Positions 8,439 to 15,976 of a stretch of DNA of 20,163 bases are shown piece by piece. The stretch lies in contig JBIQID010000048.1 of NCBI GenBank assembly GCA_044508215.1, forward strand, positions 1 to 20,163, read 5' to 3'. The DNA comes from JAEZFI01 sp044508215. GTDB taxonomy: Bacteria; Actinomycetota; Acidimicrobiia; Acidimicrobiales; Microtrichaceae. The position numbers and the translations under genes are program-made. The notes beneath the pieces are model-generated. The model saw only the letters and a program-made list of their open reading frames with translations, had not been told where the DNA came from and did no database searches. The first letter of the stretch is position 1. Every line of letters begins with the position of its first letter.

Positions 8439-8458
8439 CCGCCCCGAACGGGGAGCGG
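8439..8458 (+). terminator. Weak hairpin after the DUF4262 gene
   Basis: CCGC and CCCC pair with GGGG and GCGG around a GAAC loop, with a single-base bulge, starting 3 bases after the DUF4262 stop. There is no T tract. It may separate this gene from the prepilin peptidase gene. Confidence 0.3.
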
Positions 8459-8508
8459 CCGGCCGACTTCGGGCTTGAGGCGAGCCGCGCGGGTGCCGAT
8501 GGGAGTAC

Positions 8509-9285
8509 ATGGCATGGTTCGTCGCGCTCGTGGTGCTCGTTCTGGGTCTCGCCGCCGGTTGGGTGGCTGCGTGGCTGGTCCACGGCTACGAGGAGGACGC
8601 CGACACCGAGACGGCGGTGTGGACCGGGCCTGCGTGCCACCACTGCGGACACGAGCGGAGCCTCGCCGACACCGCCCCGCACCACTGGTGGCTCAGCGGG
8701 TTCCGATGCGGGCACTGCGGGGAGCGGGCTCGCGCGCTGTGGCCTGCGGTCCAGCTCGCCGTCCCCGTCCTGTCGGTCCTCATGCTGGCGGTGTGGGGTG
8801 CCCGTCTGGTCCTGATCCCGTTCCTCTGGCTCGTGCCGGTGCTCGTCGTGGCTGCCGCCGTCGACATCCGCCTGCTGCTCATCCCTCGCCGGGTCGCCTG
8901 GTGGGGCGCTGCGGTGGGCGCCGGCCTGATCGTGGCCGTGTCGGTGGCCATCGGCGAGCCGTCGGCGGTGACGAGCGCGGCGATCGGCGGCGCGGCCTAC
9001 TTCGGCTTCCTCTTCCTGGTCTTCATGATCGCCCCGGCCGGCATGGGCTTCGGCGACGTCCGCCTCTCGCTCCTGCTCGGGCTCTACCTCGGCTGGACCC
9101 ACGTGATGATGCCGGCGGTCGGCCTCCTGCTCGCCTGCCTCATCGGCATCGTGTTGGGCCTGGGGGTCCGCTTCGCCACCCGTGGCGAGCAGCGGCACTT
9201 CCCGTTCGGTCCCGGCCTGGCGCTCGGCACCCTCATCGCGATCGCCCTCCACGGGCCGATCCTCGAGCGCCTGCTCACCAGCTGA
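8509..9285 (+). CDS. Type IV prepilin peptidase (A24 family, PilD-like)
   Basis: A 258-residue polytopic membrane protein of the A24 aspartic peptidase family, which cleaves the leader of type IV pilin or pseudopilin precursors at the inner face of the membrane. Both catalytic aspartates are visible: Asp119 in AAVDIRLLLIP and Asp183 in GMGFGDVRLS (the GxGD motif). The N-terminal loop carries two CxxC pairs (C43/C46 and C67/C70), as in PilD proteins with a zinc-binding domain. That domain often goes with N-methyltransferase activity in longer homologues; whether it is active here is unknown. FPFGPGLALG near the end is also typical. The ATG at 8509 follows a GGGAG with short spacing. No pilin, ATPase or platform gene lies in the window, so its partners must be elsewhere. 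Confidence 0.9.
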   Translation: MAWFVALVVLVLGLAAGWVAAWLVHGYEEDADTETAVWTGPACHHCGHERSLADTAPHHWWLSGFRCGHCGERARALWPAVQLAVPVLSVLMLAVWGARLVLIPFLWLVPVLVVAAAVDIRLLLIPRRVAWWGAAVGAGLIVAVSVAIGEPSAVTSAAIGGAAYFGFLFLVFMIAPAGMGFGDVRLSLLLGLYLGWTHVMMPAVGLLLACLIGIVLGLGVRFATRGEQRHFPFGPGLALGTLIAIALHGPILERLLTS

Positions 9286-9302
9286 CGCCTGACCTCGTCA
9301 GC
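9281..9302. terminator. Palindromic hairpin containing both stop codons of a convergent gene pair
   Basis: A perfect 7-bp stem, GCTGACG (9281-9287) with CGTCAGC (9296-9302), has an 8-base loop. The left arm contains the prepilin peptidase stop (9283-9285) and the right arm the SGNH gene stop (9298-9300, - strand). It reads the same from either side, so it may act as a shared bidirectional 3' end. No T tract is present. Confidence 0.5.
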
Positions 9303-10452
9303 CCGGTGCGCCCTCGGGTGTCGTCGTGGGGACCGTGGTGGTGGGCACCGTCGAGCTCGGGTCGGTGACCGGAGCGCCGGAAGCGTCCGCACCCTCACGC
9401 GGGAAGAGGTCCTCGAACGTGGAGATCACGTGGCTCGCGAGGATGTCGAGGCACGCGAGCGTCAGGTGGATCCGATCCGACCGCCGGCAGCGCACGGGTG
9501 CACCGCCGTCCGGGGTGAAGTAGTCGACGTAGCCGCCGTCGGGGCCGGCGAGCAGCGGCTCGGCGTCGGCCACCACGACCCACGGCCGGGTGGCCGCCTG
9601 GTCGCGGATGATGCCGTTCACGAGCTGCATCGTCGGGGCGAGCTTGGCGTTGCCCACCAGCGGGACGGTGACCCACACCAGGCGGTGGCGCCCGTTGTTC
9701 ACGAGGTCCATCAGCCCCGCGACCCGGCGTCGGTACTCCTCCTCCCACTGCGGCGACCCGACGTCGGCGACTCCGTTGCCCTCGCGGTCCTGCAACGTCT
9801 GCGCGTCGTTGCTGCCCGAGAGGAAGACGATCACGTCCTGGTCCTCCGACCCGAGCAGCTCCTGCAGACGGGCGGGCCAGTTGTAGTAGTCGGGGCGGGC
9901 CAGCCCCGTGGAGACGCGCCCGTGCTCGACGAGCGTCATCAACGGGTCGTCCGCGGCCAGCTGGATGATGCGGCGGCCCAGGTCCTTGGCCTGGCTGTCG
10001 CCGTAGATCCCCACGCGGAGCGGTTCGGCGGCGCTGACGATGCGCGGCACGGTGGTCGAAGGGGTGCTGGGCGGCGCCACGGTGACGGGCGGGAACTCGA
10101 TCGCCGGCTCGACGTCCTCGCGGTCGAGCAGGTCGTTCACCCAGTCGAGCGGGCGGTTCAGCGAGAGCAGGTTCGACACCCGGTCGATGCCGTTCGCGGT
10201 CCCCAGCAGCACGTCCCGCTGCCAGCTCTCCTCCTGGCCTCGGGCCGCCTTCACGAGCGAACCGGACGCGAGGAGCGAGAACAGCACGAGGGACCCGACG
10301 GTCGCCTTCCACGCTGTCGTGGCCGGCATGGTCAGACGGGTCCGCCGTCGCGCGGCCGGGCCCCGCTGCGGTGCAGGGGACCGCTCCGCGGCCGCGCGCA
10401 CCTGCGGTGGTCGAGGCCGGGTGGGACGGGTGGACGGTCGGGTGGCGGTCAT
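9298..10452 (-). CDS. Membrane-anchored SGNH/GDSL hydrolase, partner of MBOAT acyltransferase
   Basis: A 384-residue protein. It has a basic, proline-rich cytoplasmic tail (1-45), one membrane helix (about 51-66), a linker, and an extracytoplasmic SGNH domain. The catalytic set is visible: block I GIYGDSQ with Ser153, block III SGSND (212-216), and the C-terminal Asp326/His329 pair in SDRIHLT. The end is a Thr/Pro/Val-rich tail. SGNH proteins paired with MBOAT proteins typically transfer or remove acetyl groups on envelope polysaccharides (as in PatA/PatB or alginate acetylation systems); the target here is unknown. The ATG at 10452 overlaps the MBOAT stop by one base (TGATG), indicating translational coupling. 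The frame is open upstream to 12132, but that part is antisense or overlapping to the MBOAT gene and is not coding. Confidence 0.87.
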   Translation of the reverse strand: MTATRPSTRPTRPRPPQVRAAAERSPAPQRGPAARRRTRLTMPATTAWKATVGSLVLFSLLASGSLVKAARGQEESWQRDVLLGTANGIDRVSNLLSLNRPLDWVNDLLDREDVEPAIEFPPVTVAPPSTPSTTVPRIVSAAEPLRVGIYGDSQAKDLGRRIIQLAADDPLMTLVEHGRVSTGLARPDYYNWPARLQELLGSEDQDVIVFLSGSNDAQTLQDREGNGVADVGSPQWEEEYRRRVAGLMDLVNNGRHRLVWVTVPLVGNAKLAPTMQLVNGIIRDQAATRPWVVVADAEPLLAGPDGGYVDYFTPDGGAPVRCRRSDRIHLTLACLDILASHVISTFEDLFPREGADASGAPVTDPSSTVPTTTVPTTTPEGAPG

Positions 10453-12023
10453 CAGAACTGGAAGTAGATGAAGGGGGCGACGCCCTGCGGGCCGAGGATG
10501 TCGCAGGCGAGGAGGACCAGGGCGAACCCGATGGCCTGGACGACCGGGGGCAGGTGGCTGACGCGCCATTCGGCCCAGAGGCCGACGCGCTGCGGCAGGA
10601 ACTGCGCGCCCAGGCCCACCACGATGGCGAGGCCCACGGCGAGGGTGGTGATCTCGGGTCCGCTCCACGCGGTGAACAACCGGCCGAGCAGCGTGAACGC
10701 CCCGCTCAGGGTCTCGGCACGGAAGAAGATCCAGGCGAGCGCGACGAAGTGGAAGACCGCCAGCCGGGCGAGCCACGGCGACGTCTCGCGGAGCGGAGCC
10801 GTCGGCACCGCGACCTGGCGGTCGGCCACCGCCACCGCGCCGGCACCGTCGGTCAGCTCCACGGTCGCTTCGTCGGCGTCCACCTCCACGCCGGGGCTCC
10901 CGCCGAAGCCCATCTGCTCCCGCAACGCGACGAACCGGGGCGAGTCGAAGACGGGCCGCCCCTCGCTGCGGCGCTGGTCGACCCACCGCTCGGCCGCGAG
11001 GCCGACGCCGTGCAGGCCGCCCCAGATCACGAAGTTCCAGCTCGCCCCGTGCCAGAGGCCGCCGAGCAGCATCGTGAGCATCAGGTTGCGGTAGGTCGCC
11101 CGGTCGCCGTGCCGGTTGCCGCCGAGCGGGATGTAGAGGTAGTCGCGCAGCCACCTCGACAGCGTCATGTGCCACCGCCGCCAGAAGTCCTGCAGGCTCG
11201 TCGCGGTGTACGGGCGGTCGAAGTTCTGCGGGAACCGGATCCCGAGGAGGAGCGCTGTGCCGATGGCGATGTCCGTGTAGCCGCTGAAGTCCGCGTAGAT
11301 CTGCACCGCGTAGCCGTAGACGGCGACGAGGATGTCGAAGTTGCCGTAGGCGCCCGGCGAGCCGAAGACCGGGTCGGCCACGACCTGCGCGATGACGTTC
11401 GCGATGATCACCTTCTTCACGAGGCCACGGGCGATCAGGCGGGCGGCCCGGGTGGCGTCCACGGCGTCGGGACGGGCGGGCCGCCGCAGCTGCGGCATGA
11501 ACTCCGATGCGCGGACGATCGGCCCGGCGACGAGGTGCGGGAAGAACGCCAGGAAGAGCGAGACGTCCAGCACGTTCGACGGCCGGATCTTCCCCCGGCC
11601 GATGTCCACCAGGTAGCTGATGGCGCAGAACGTGAAGAACGAGATGCCGACGGGGAGGGCGATCTCGATGAGGAGCGGCGTCGGCGCGAGGCCTGCCGGG
11701 CGCAGCAGGGCGACCAGCGACTCGACGAAGAAGCCGTAGTACTTGAAGAAGCCCAGGAGGGCGAGGTTGCCGCCCACCCCGACGCGGACCGCCCACCGGC
11801 GGGCCTCGTCCGACGAGGCGCGGGCGATCGCGAAGCCGGCGATCGTGTTGCCCAGTTGGGAGGCGCCCAACAGGAGCAGGAACCGGGCGTCCCACCAGCC
11901 GTAGAAGAGGTAGCTGGCGGCGAGGAGGAACAGCTTCCACGCGACCGGTCGCGGTCGCAGCCGCCAGCTCACGCCGAGGACGACCACGAAGAACACCGCG
12001 AAGGTCATCGTCGGGAAGAGCAC
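10452..12023 (-). CDS. MBOAT family O-acyltransferase (AlgI/DltB-like)
   Basis: A 523-residue polytopic membrane protein that probably moves acyl (often acetyl) groups across the membrane to the extracellular SGNH partner. The family signatures are clear: an N-terminal LFYGWWD, LPVGISFFTF (123-132), FFPHLVAGPIVR, YADFSGYTDIAIG, FDRPY, DFWRRWHMTLSRWLRDY with His285, and LGGLWHGASWNF with the invariant His325. A soluble insertion at about 350-400, before the last helices, is Ala/Asp-rich. The GTG at 12023 gives MLFPTM; an internal ATG at 12008 is an alternative. It forms a two-gene unit with the SGNH gene (1-base overlap). The tRNA terminator lies 60 bases upstream, so the unit needs its own promoter; AACGAT, 6 bases before the GTG, is a weak -10 candidate. 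Confidence 0.93.
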   Translation of the reverse strand: MLFPTMTFAVFFVVVLGVSWRLRPRPVAWKLFLLAASYLFYGWWDARFLLLLGASQLGNTIAGFAIARASSDEARRWAVRVGVGGNLALLGFFKYYGFFVESLVALLRPAGLAPTPLLIEIALPVGISFFTFCAISYLVDIGRGKIRPSNVLDVSLFLAFFPHLVAGPIVRASEFMPQLRRPARPDAVDATRAARLIARGLVKKVIIANVIAQVVADPVFGSPGAYGNFDILVAVYGYAVQIYADFSGYTDIAIGTALLLGIRFPQNFDRPYTATSLQDFWRRWHMTLSRWLRDYLYIPLGGNRHGDRATYRNLMLTMLLGGLWHGASWNFVIWGGLHGVGLAAERWVDQRRSEGRPVFDSPRFVALREQMGFGGSPGVEVDADEATVELTDGAGAVAVADRQVAVPTAPLRETSPWLARLAVFHFVALAWIFFRAETLSGAFTLLGRLFTAWSGPEITTLAVGLAIVVGLGAQFLPQRVGLWAEWRVSHLPPVVQAIGFALVLLACDILGPQGVAPFIYFQF

Positions 12024-12082
12024 GATGCAATCGTTGCCGCTCAGGGCGGTCCGGCGGAGGATGCCCGGCCGGAGACCAGCCG

Positions 12083-12128
12083 AAAATCACGAGAGCCGAA
12101 ACCGTCAGGATCGGCGGTTCCGGCTCTC
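12083..12128 (-). terminator. Intrinsic terminator of the tRNA-Ala gene
   Basis: On the - strand a 14-bp stem (arms 12115-12128 and 12091-12104, one G-U pair) with a 10-base loop is followed 4 bases later by TTTT (12083-12086). It starts 8 bases after the tRNA 3' end. It is the only hairpin in the window with a T tract. Confidence 0.85.
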
Positions 12129-12135
12129 CCACGGG

Positions 12136-12209
12136 TGGAGGTGATGGGAGTCGAACCCACGACCTCTTCGATGCGACCGAAGCGCTCTAGCCAGCTGAGC
12201 TACACCCCC
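12136..12209 (-). tRNA. tRNA-Ala (anticodon CGC)
   Basis: The - strand folds into a full cloverleaf. The acceptor stem GGGGGTG pairs with CACCTCC, including the G3-U70 wobble that marks alanine tRNAs. The D arm has GCTC/GAGC. The anticodon stem CTTCG/CGAAG encloses the loop GTCGCAT, so the anticodon is CGC, reading GCG, a common codon in this GC-rich genome. The T arm has GTGGG, the loop TTCGACT and CCCAT. Length is 74 bases to the discriminator A. The genomic bases after it are CCC, so CCA is not encoded and must be added by an enzyme. Confidence 0.97.
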
Positions 12210-12220
12210 GGGGACTGGAC

Positions 12221-12226
12221 AGGATA
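12221..12226 (-). promoter_or_regulatory. -10 box of the tRNA-Ala gene
   Basis: TATCCT on the - strand lies 11 bases before the mature tRNA 5' end, giving a leader of only a few bases. It fits TANNNT. No convincing -35 box is seen; CTGGCA (12247-12252) is 20 bases away. Confidence 0.5.
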
Positions 12227-12289
12227 GCCGCCCTCGGAGAGGGGGCTGCCAGTCGTGGTCGCCCTCGTCGCGGCGACCCGATCAGTGGA

Positions 12290-12892
12290 TCAGCGGGAGG
12301 CGGCCCGCCCGACCGGCACCATCGCCGCGTCGGGAGCCCGGTGCTGCGGGAGGTACGACACCCGAGCGGCGGAGCGCTCGGTGCGGCTGACCTGCAGCGC
12401 CAGTGCGAGGTAGGCGATGAGCAGCACGTCGATGGCGAGGTGCACGAAGAGCATCACGCCGCCGAAGGCGATCATGGCGAGGAGGCTGATCAGCGCTGCG
12501 GCACCGAGGCCCACGATGATCTCCTGGCGACGCTGCGCGGCGGTGGTGCGGGCCACGGGGCGCGGCGCCGGGCGGGCGCCGGCAGGCCTCGCTGCGCCAG
12601 CGGTGTGCGGGCGGGAGGAGCGGGGCGAGAACTCGACGACGGTCCCCATGTGCTGGGGGCCGTAGGACCGGGTAGGAGTGGTGCGCCGGCGCGACGCCGG
12701 TGCATCGAAGCCCATTCCGAAGGAACCCCGATCGCTGTGGCGGCCGGTGTTGGTCCGCTCCAGCATCGAGAGGTGACGGCTGAAGGTCGTGATGGAGTCC
12801 GCCGAGCGCCGGGTGCTCACCCGACGGAGGATGTCGGGGGCCAAGACGATGGCCCACAGCACGGCGAGTCCGAGGATCACGGGCAGCTGCAC
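12290..12892 (-). CDS. Three-TM membrane protein resembling GlpR/SepX
   Basis: A 200-residue protein with one N-terminal helix (about 4-20: VILGLAVLWAIVLAPDILRR), a short conserved-looking segment SITTFSRHLSMLERT (33-47), a basic, Pro/Ala-rich disordered stretch (60-122), then two closely spaced helices (125-146 and 147-167) and a cytoplasmic tail. This layout, including the helix ending in P-x-x-x-RR and the F-S-R-x-L motif, matches the actinobacterial GlpR (Corynebacterium gephyrin-like receptor) and SepX (Streptomyces) family, which acts in septation and polar growth. The assignment rests on pattern and context (moeA and galU nearby on the same strand), not on an alignment. The GTG at 12892 has AAGGTG 8 bases upstream. 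A plausible promoter with an inverted repeat precedes it. A different membrane protein is possible. Confidence 0.6.
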   Translation of the reverse strand: MQLPVILGLAVLWAIVLAPDILRRVSTRRSADSITTFSRHLSMLERTNTGRHSDRGSFGMGFDAPASRRRTTPTRSYGPQHMGTVVEFSPRSSRPHTAGAARPAGARPAPRPVARTTAAQRRQEIIVGLGAAALISLLAMIAFGGVMLFVHLAIDVLLIAYLALALQVSRTERSAARVSYLPQHRAPDAAMVPVGRAASR

Positions 12893-12951
12893 GTTCGGTT
12901 CACCTTGACCTTTCGGTGTCGGTCCGTCCCCGACGCCTGCCCGGGACGGTC

Positions 12952-12977
12952 ACGGTTCCGTCATGTGTCGGAACCGT
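12952..12977. repeat. Perfect 9-bp inverted repeat in the GlpR-like promoter region
   Basis: ACGGTTCCG (12952-12960) and CGGAACCGT (12969-12977) are separated by 8 bases. A further GAACCGT copy lies at 12986-12992 and CGGTTC at 12896-12901. The repeat lies just downstream of the predicted transcription start of the GlpR-like gene, so it could be an operator or a 5'-leader hairpin. Confidence 0.6.
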
Positions 12978-12987
12978 CATGTTCTGA

Positions 12988-13016
12988 ACCGTAGCCCGAG
13001 GGCGCTGGCTCGTCAT
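12988..13016 (-). promoter_or_regulatory. Candidate promoter of the GlpR-like gene
   Basis: On the - strand ATGACG (13011-13016, 4 of 6 matches to TTGACA) and TACGGT (12988-12993, TANNNT) are spaced by exactly 17 bases. Transcription would begin near 12981, about 90 bases before the GTG, just ahead of the inverted repeat. Confidence 0.45.
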
Positions 13017-13044
13017 GCATCACGCTAGCAACACGCGCCTGCAT

Positions 13045-13061
13045 GTGACGAAATCGTAACG
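13045..13061. repeat. GTGACG / GTAACG direct repeat, 11-bp period
   Basis: GTGACG (13045-13050) and GTAACG (13056-13061) differ at one base and are one helical turn apart, about 30 bases upstream of the predicted -35 box. The spacing is what OmpR-family response regulators such as MtrA often use, but no regulator is proven. Confidence 0.3.
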
Positions 13062-13149
13062 AACTTCGAGGCTCGCCACGTGTCACAGGGACGTTCGTGC
13101 CACCTGGCCGTACGCGGGGTCGGATCCCGTCGTCGCTCCCCGGCTGCGG

Positions 13150-13662
<513 letters not shown>

Positions 13663-13669
13663 GGTCCGA

Positions 13670-13675
13670 AGAGTA
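13670..13675 (-). promoter_or_regulatory. Candidate internal -10 box for moaC
   Basis: TACTCT (- strand) fits TANNNT and ends 7 bases before the moaC ATG, in the 28-base gap between moaA and moaC. It would give a leaderless moaC transcript. Confidence 0.45.
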
Positions 13676-13690
13676 GTTGTCGCCCGCCGC

Positions 13691-14701
13691 TCAGCCGCCG
13701 ATCTGGCTCATGGAGCGGGCCGGGCGGATGAACTGCACCTGGTCGATCGCGTGGCCGGCCCACTTCCCGGCGACGTCGCCGGCGACCAGCGCGAGCAGCT
13801 CGTCGTCGGACGCGCCCGCACGCATCGGGCCGCGCAGGTCGGTCTCGCCGAGTGAGAAGAGGCAGTTGCGCACCGCGCCCTCGGCGGTGAGGCGGATCCG
13901 GTCGCACGAACCGCAGAACGGCTCGGTGACCGATGCGATCACGCCGACGGTGCCGGCACCGTCGAGGTAGCGGAAGCGCTCCGCCGGCTCGTGCCCACGG
14001 CCGACCACCTCCAAGGGGAACACCGCGCCGATGCGCTCGAGGATCTCCTCCCGGGTCACGACCGCCTCCCGCCGCCAGCCACCGTCGGCGTCGAGCGGCA
14101 TGAACTCGATGAACCGCACCTCCACCCCGTGCGCCCGCCCGAACGCGGCCATGTCGACCACCTCGTGGTCGTTCACCCCCGTCATCACGACGACGTTCAC
14201 CTTCACCGCCGAGAAGCCCGCGCCCACCGCGGCCTCGATGCCCTCGAGCACGCGGGGCAGCTCGTCGCGATGGGTGAGCTGGGCGAAGCGGTGGGGGTCG
14301 AGGGTGTCGAGGCTCACGTTGATCCGACCGAGCCCCGCTGCCCGGAGCGGTCCCGCGAGCGCGGCCAGCGTGACCCCGTTCGTGGTGAGCGCGAGGTCGA
14401 CGGGGGCTCCGTCCGGCGTCCGCAGCGCCGCCAGCTGAGCGACCAGCGTCGGCAGGTGCGCCCTCACCGTCGGTTCACCACCGGTGAGGCGGATCGATCG
14501 GATCCCGGCGCGGTCGACCAGGAGGCGGGCGATCCGCTCGATCTCCTCGAACGTGAGCACCTCGGAACGGGGCAGCCAGGCGAGCCCGTCGGACGGCATG
14601 CAGTAGGTGCAGCGGAGGTTGCAGCGGTCGGTCACCGAGATACGGAGGTCGCGGTGCACCCGCTGGTGGCCGTCGACCAGCTGGACCTGCGGCCCGGTCA
14701 C
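13691..14701 (-). CDS. moaA: GTP 3',8-cyclase MoaA
   Basis: A 336-residue radical SAM enzyme that starts molybdenum cofactor synthesis by cyclising GTP. The N-terminal iron-sulfur motif is CNLRCTYC (Cys27, Cys31, Cys34), with the preceding LRISVTDR typical of MoaA. LTGGEPTVR is the SAM-binding GGE region. The C-terminal cluster motif is FCGSCDRIRLTAEGAVRNC, and the protein ends in Gly-Gly, which is needed for activity in known MoaA proteins. The GTG at 14701 is chosen because it overlaps the moeA stop as GTGA and leaves a normal-length N-terminus; the frame continues open to 15118 but that part belongs to moeA in another frame. It is the middle gene of a moeA-moaA-moaC unit. Confidence 0.97.
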   Translation of the reverse strand: MTGPQVQLVDGHQRVHRDLRISVTDRCNLRCTYCMPSDGLAWLPRSEVLTFEEIERIARLLVDRAGIRSIRLTGGEPTVRAHLPTLVAQLAALRTPDGAPVDLALTTNGVTLAALAGPLRAAGLGRINVSLDTLDPHRFAQLTHRDELPRVLEGIEAAVGAGFSAVKVNVVVMTGVNDHEVVDMAAFGRAHGVEVRFIEFMPLDADGGWRREAVVTREEILERIGAVFPLEVVGRGHEPAERFRYLDGAGTVGVIASVTEPFCGSCDRIRLTAEGAVRNCLFSLGETDLRGPMRAGASDDELLALVAGDVAGKWAGHAIDQVQFIRPARSMSQIGG

Positions 14702-15912
14702 CAGGCACCCCCGAGCGGGACCACCTCGACGGTGCCCCCAGGCGGGATCCCCTCGCCGTCGGGCACCACCGCCAGCGCGTCGGCCTGCGCCATCGCCACC
14801 GTCTGGTGGCTCCCCTGGCGGTCCAGCAGCCGCACGACGAGCCCACCGTCCGGCCCGACGTCGAGGACCCCGCGGTCGAAGTGCACCTTGCCGTCCACCC
14901 GGCGCACGATCCCGTCGGGCGTGACGGCGAGCAGGCGCCGGAGGTCGACGCGCTCGTGGCCCATCATCTTGCGGAGCGCGGGCCGTGCGAACAGCTCGAA
15001 GCTCACCTGGGCGGACACGGGGTTGCCGGGAAGGCCGAACACGGGCACGGACCGCTCGCCTGCCGGCACCGTGCCGAAGGCGAGCGGCTTGGCGGGCCGG
15101 ATGGCGACCTGCATCCACGCCATGTCAGCGATCTCGGCGAGCACGGCCTTCACCTCGTCGTGCTCCCCCATCGAGACGCCGCCCGAGGTCACCACCGCAT
15201 CGCAGTCCTCCACCGCGGAGAGGAGCGCCGACCGGATCCGGTCCCGGTCGTCCGGCAGGTGGCCGAGGTCCACCGGGCTGCAGCCCAGCCTCGCCACCAG
15301 CGAAAGGAGGGTCCTGCGGTTGGAGTCGTGGATCTGGCCCGGTCCCAACGGACGGCCCGGCTCGACCAGCTCGTCGCCGGTCGAGAACACGCCCACCATC
15401 GGGCGGCGGACCACCGGCAGCGTGGTGAGGCCGATCGCACCGGCGGTGCCGATCACGGCAGGCCCCACCGTCGAGCCGGCGCGGATCGCAAGCGAACCGG
15501 CCGTGACGTCGTCGCCGGCAGGACGGATGTGGGCACCTGCCGCCGCCGTCGTCCCGAGCACGGCCTCCTCGCCGTCGTAGGTGACCTGCTCCACCATCAC
15601 CACCGCGTCGGCGCCGGGTGGGATCGGAGCGCCCGTCATGATGCGGACGGCCTCGCCCGCCCCGACCTCGAGTCGCTCCGACGAACCGGCAGCGACGGTC
15701 CCGACCACCTTCAGCCGGGCACCTGCCACGGCGTCCTCCGAGCGCACCGCGATGCCGTCCATGGCGGAGCCGTCGAACGGGGGCACGTCGATCGGCGAGT
15801 GCACGTCGCTGGCGACCACGAGGTCGACGGCGTGGAGGAGCGGCAGCTCGGCCGTCCCGAGCACCGACACGGCCCCGAGCACGCGGGTGCGCGCCTCCTC
15901 GAAGGGGATCAC
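14698..15912 (-). CDS. moeA: Molybdopterin molybdenumtransferase MoeA (gephyrin-like Glp candidate)
   Basis: A 404-residue protein of the MoeA/gephyrin E-domain family, which inserts molybdate into adenylated molybdopterin. Visible motifs are PPFDGSAMDGIAVR (about 44-57), RIMTGAPIPPGADAVVMVEQ, GVFSTGDELVEPG, GQIHDSN, TSGGVSMGEHDEVK and GLPGNPVS, in the usual order and at normal length. It lies upstream of moaA (GTGA overlap) and moaC, so a Moco role is well supported. In corynebacteria a paralogue (Glp) binds the membrane receptor GlpR and FtsZ; the GlpR-like gene and galU nearby raise the possibility that this MoeA has that role too (inference). The start is GTG at 15912, with TAGCCT placed for leaderless translation. 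Confidence 0.96.
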   Translation of the reverse strand: MIPFEEARTRVLGAVSVLGTAELPLLHAVDLVVASDVHSPIDVPPFDGSAMDGIAVRSEDAVAGARLKVVGTVAAGSSERLEVGAGEAVRIMTGAPIPPGADAVVMVEQVTYDGEEAVLGTTAAAGAHIRPAGDDVTAGSLAIRAGSTVGPAVIGTAGAIGLTTLPVVRRPMVGVFSTGDELVEPGRPLGPGQIHDSNRRTLLSLVARLGCSPVDLGHLPDDRDRIRSALLSAVEDCDAVVTSGGVSMGEHDEVKAVLAEIADMAWMQVAIRPAKPLAFGTVPAGERSVPVFGLPGNPVSAQVSFELFARPALRKMMGHERVDLRRLLAVTPDGIVRRVDGKVHFDRGVLDVGPDGGLVVRLLDRQGSHQTVAMAQADALAVVPDGEGIPPGGTVEVVPLGGAW

Positions 15913-15918
15913 GCCGCC

Positions 15919-15924
15919 AGGCTA
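15919..15924 (-). promoter_or_regulatory. -10 box for leaderless moeA mRNA
   Basis: TAGCCT (- strand) fits TANNNT and lies exactly 6 bases before the moeA GTG, the spacing expected when transcription starts at the start codon. No Shine-Dalgarno sequence is seen. Confidence 0.55.
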
Positions 15925-15964
15925 CGGGGACCGCTGCGACGGCGCTCCGCCGACCTGTCGCTGC

Positions 15965-15970
15965 TACAAC
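15965..15970 (+). promoter_or_regulatory. -10 box for leaderless DUF1971 mRNA
   Basis: TACAAC lies exactly 6 bases before the ATG at 15977, mirroring the moeA promoter on the other strand. The last base deviates from TANNNT. No Shine-Dalgarno sequence is present. Confidence 0.45.
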
Positions 15971-15976
15971 GACGCC

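Noticed and set aside
10453..12132. Upstream extension of the SGNH frame
   Set aside because: It overlaps the MBOAT gene on the same strand in another frame; the ATG at 10452 with TGATG coupling and a following membrane helix is a better start.
10371..12227. Long open frame (over 600 codons) on the + strand opposite the MBOAT gene
   Set aside because: Its translation is low-complexity Arg/Glu/Gly/Pro sequence typical of antisense frames in GC-rich DNA; the opposite strand has an unmistakable MBOAT protein.
12231..12243. CCCTC-GGA-GAGGG hairpin as a terminator of the GlpR-like gene
   Set aside because: Only 5 bp with a 3-base loop and no T tract; it overlaps the tRNA promoter region and is common by chance at this GC content.
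15913..15976. Moco riboswitch upstream of moeA
   Set aside because: Only 64 bases separate moeA from the divergent gene and the -10 box is 6 bases from the start, leaving no room for a structured leader.
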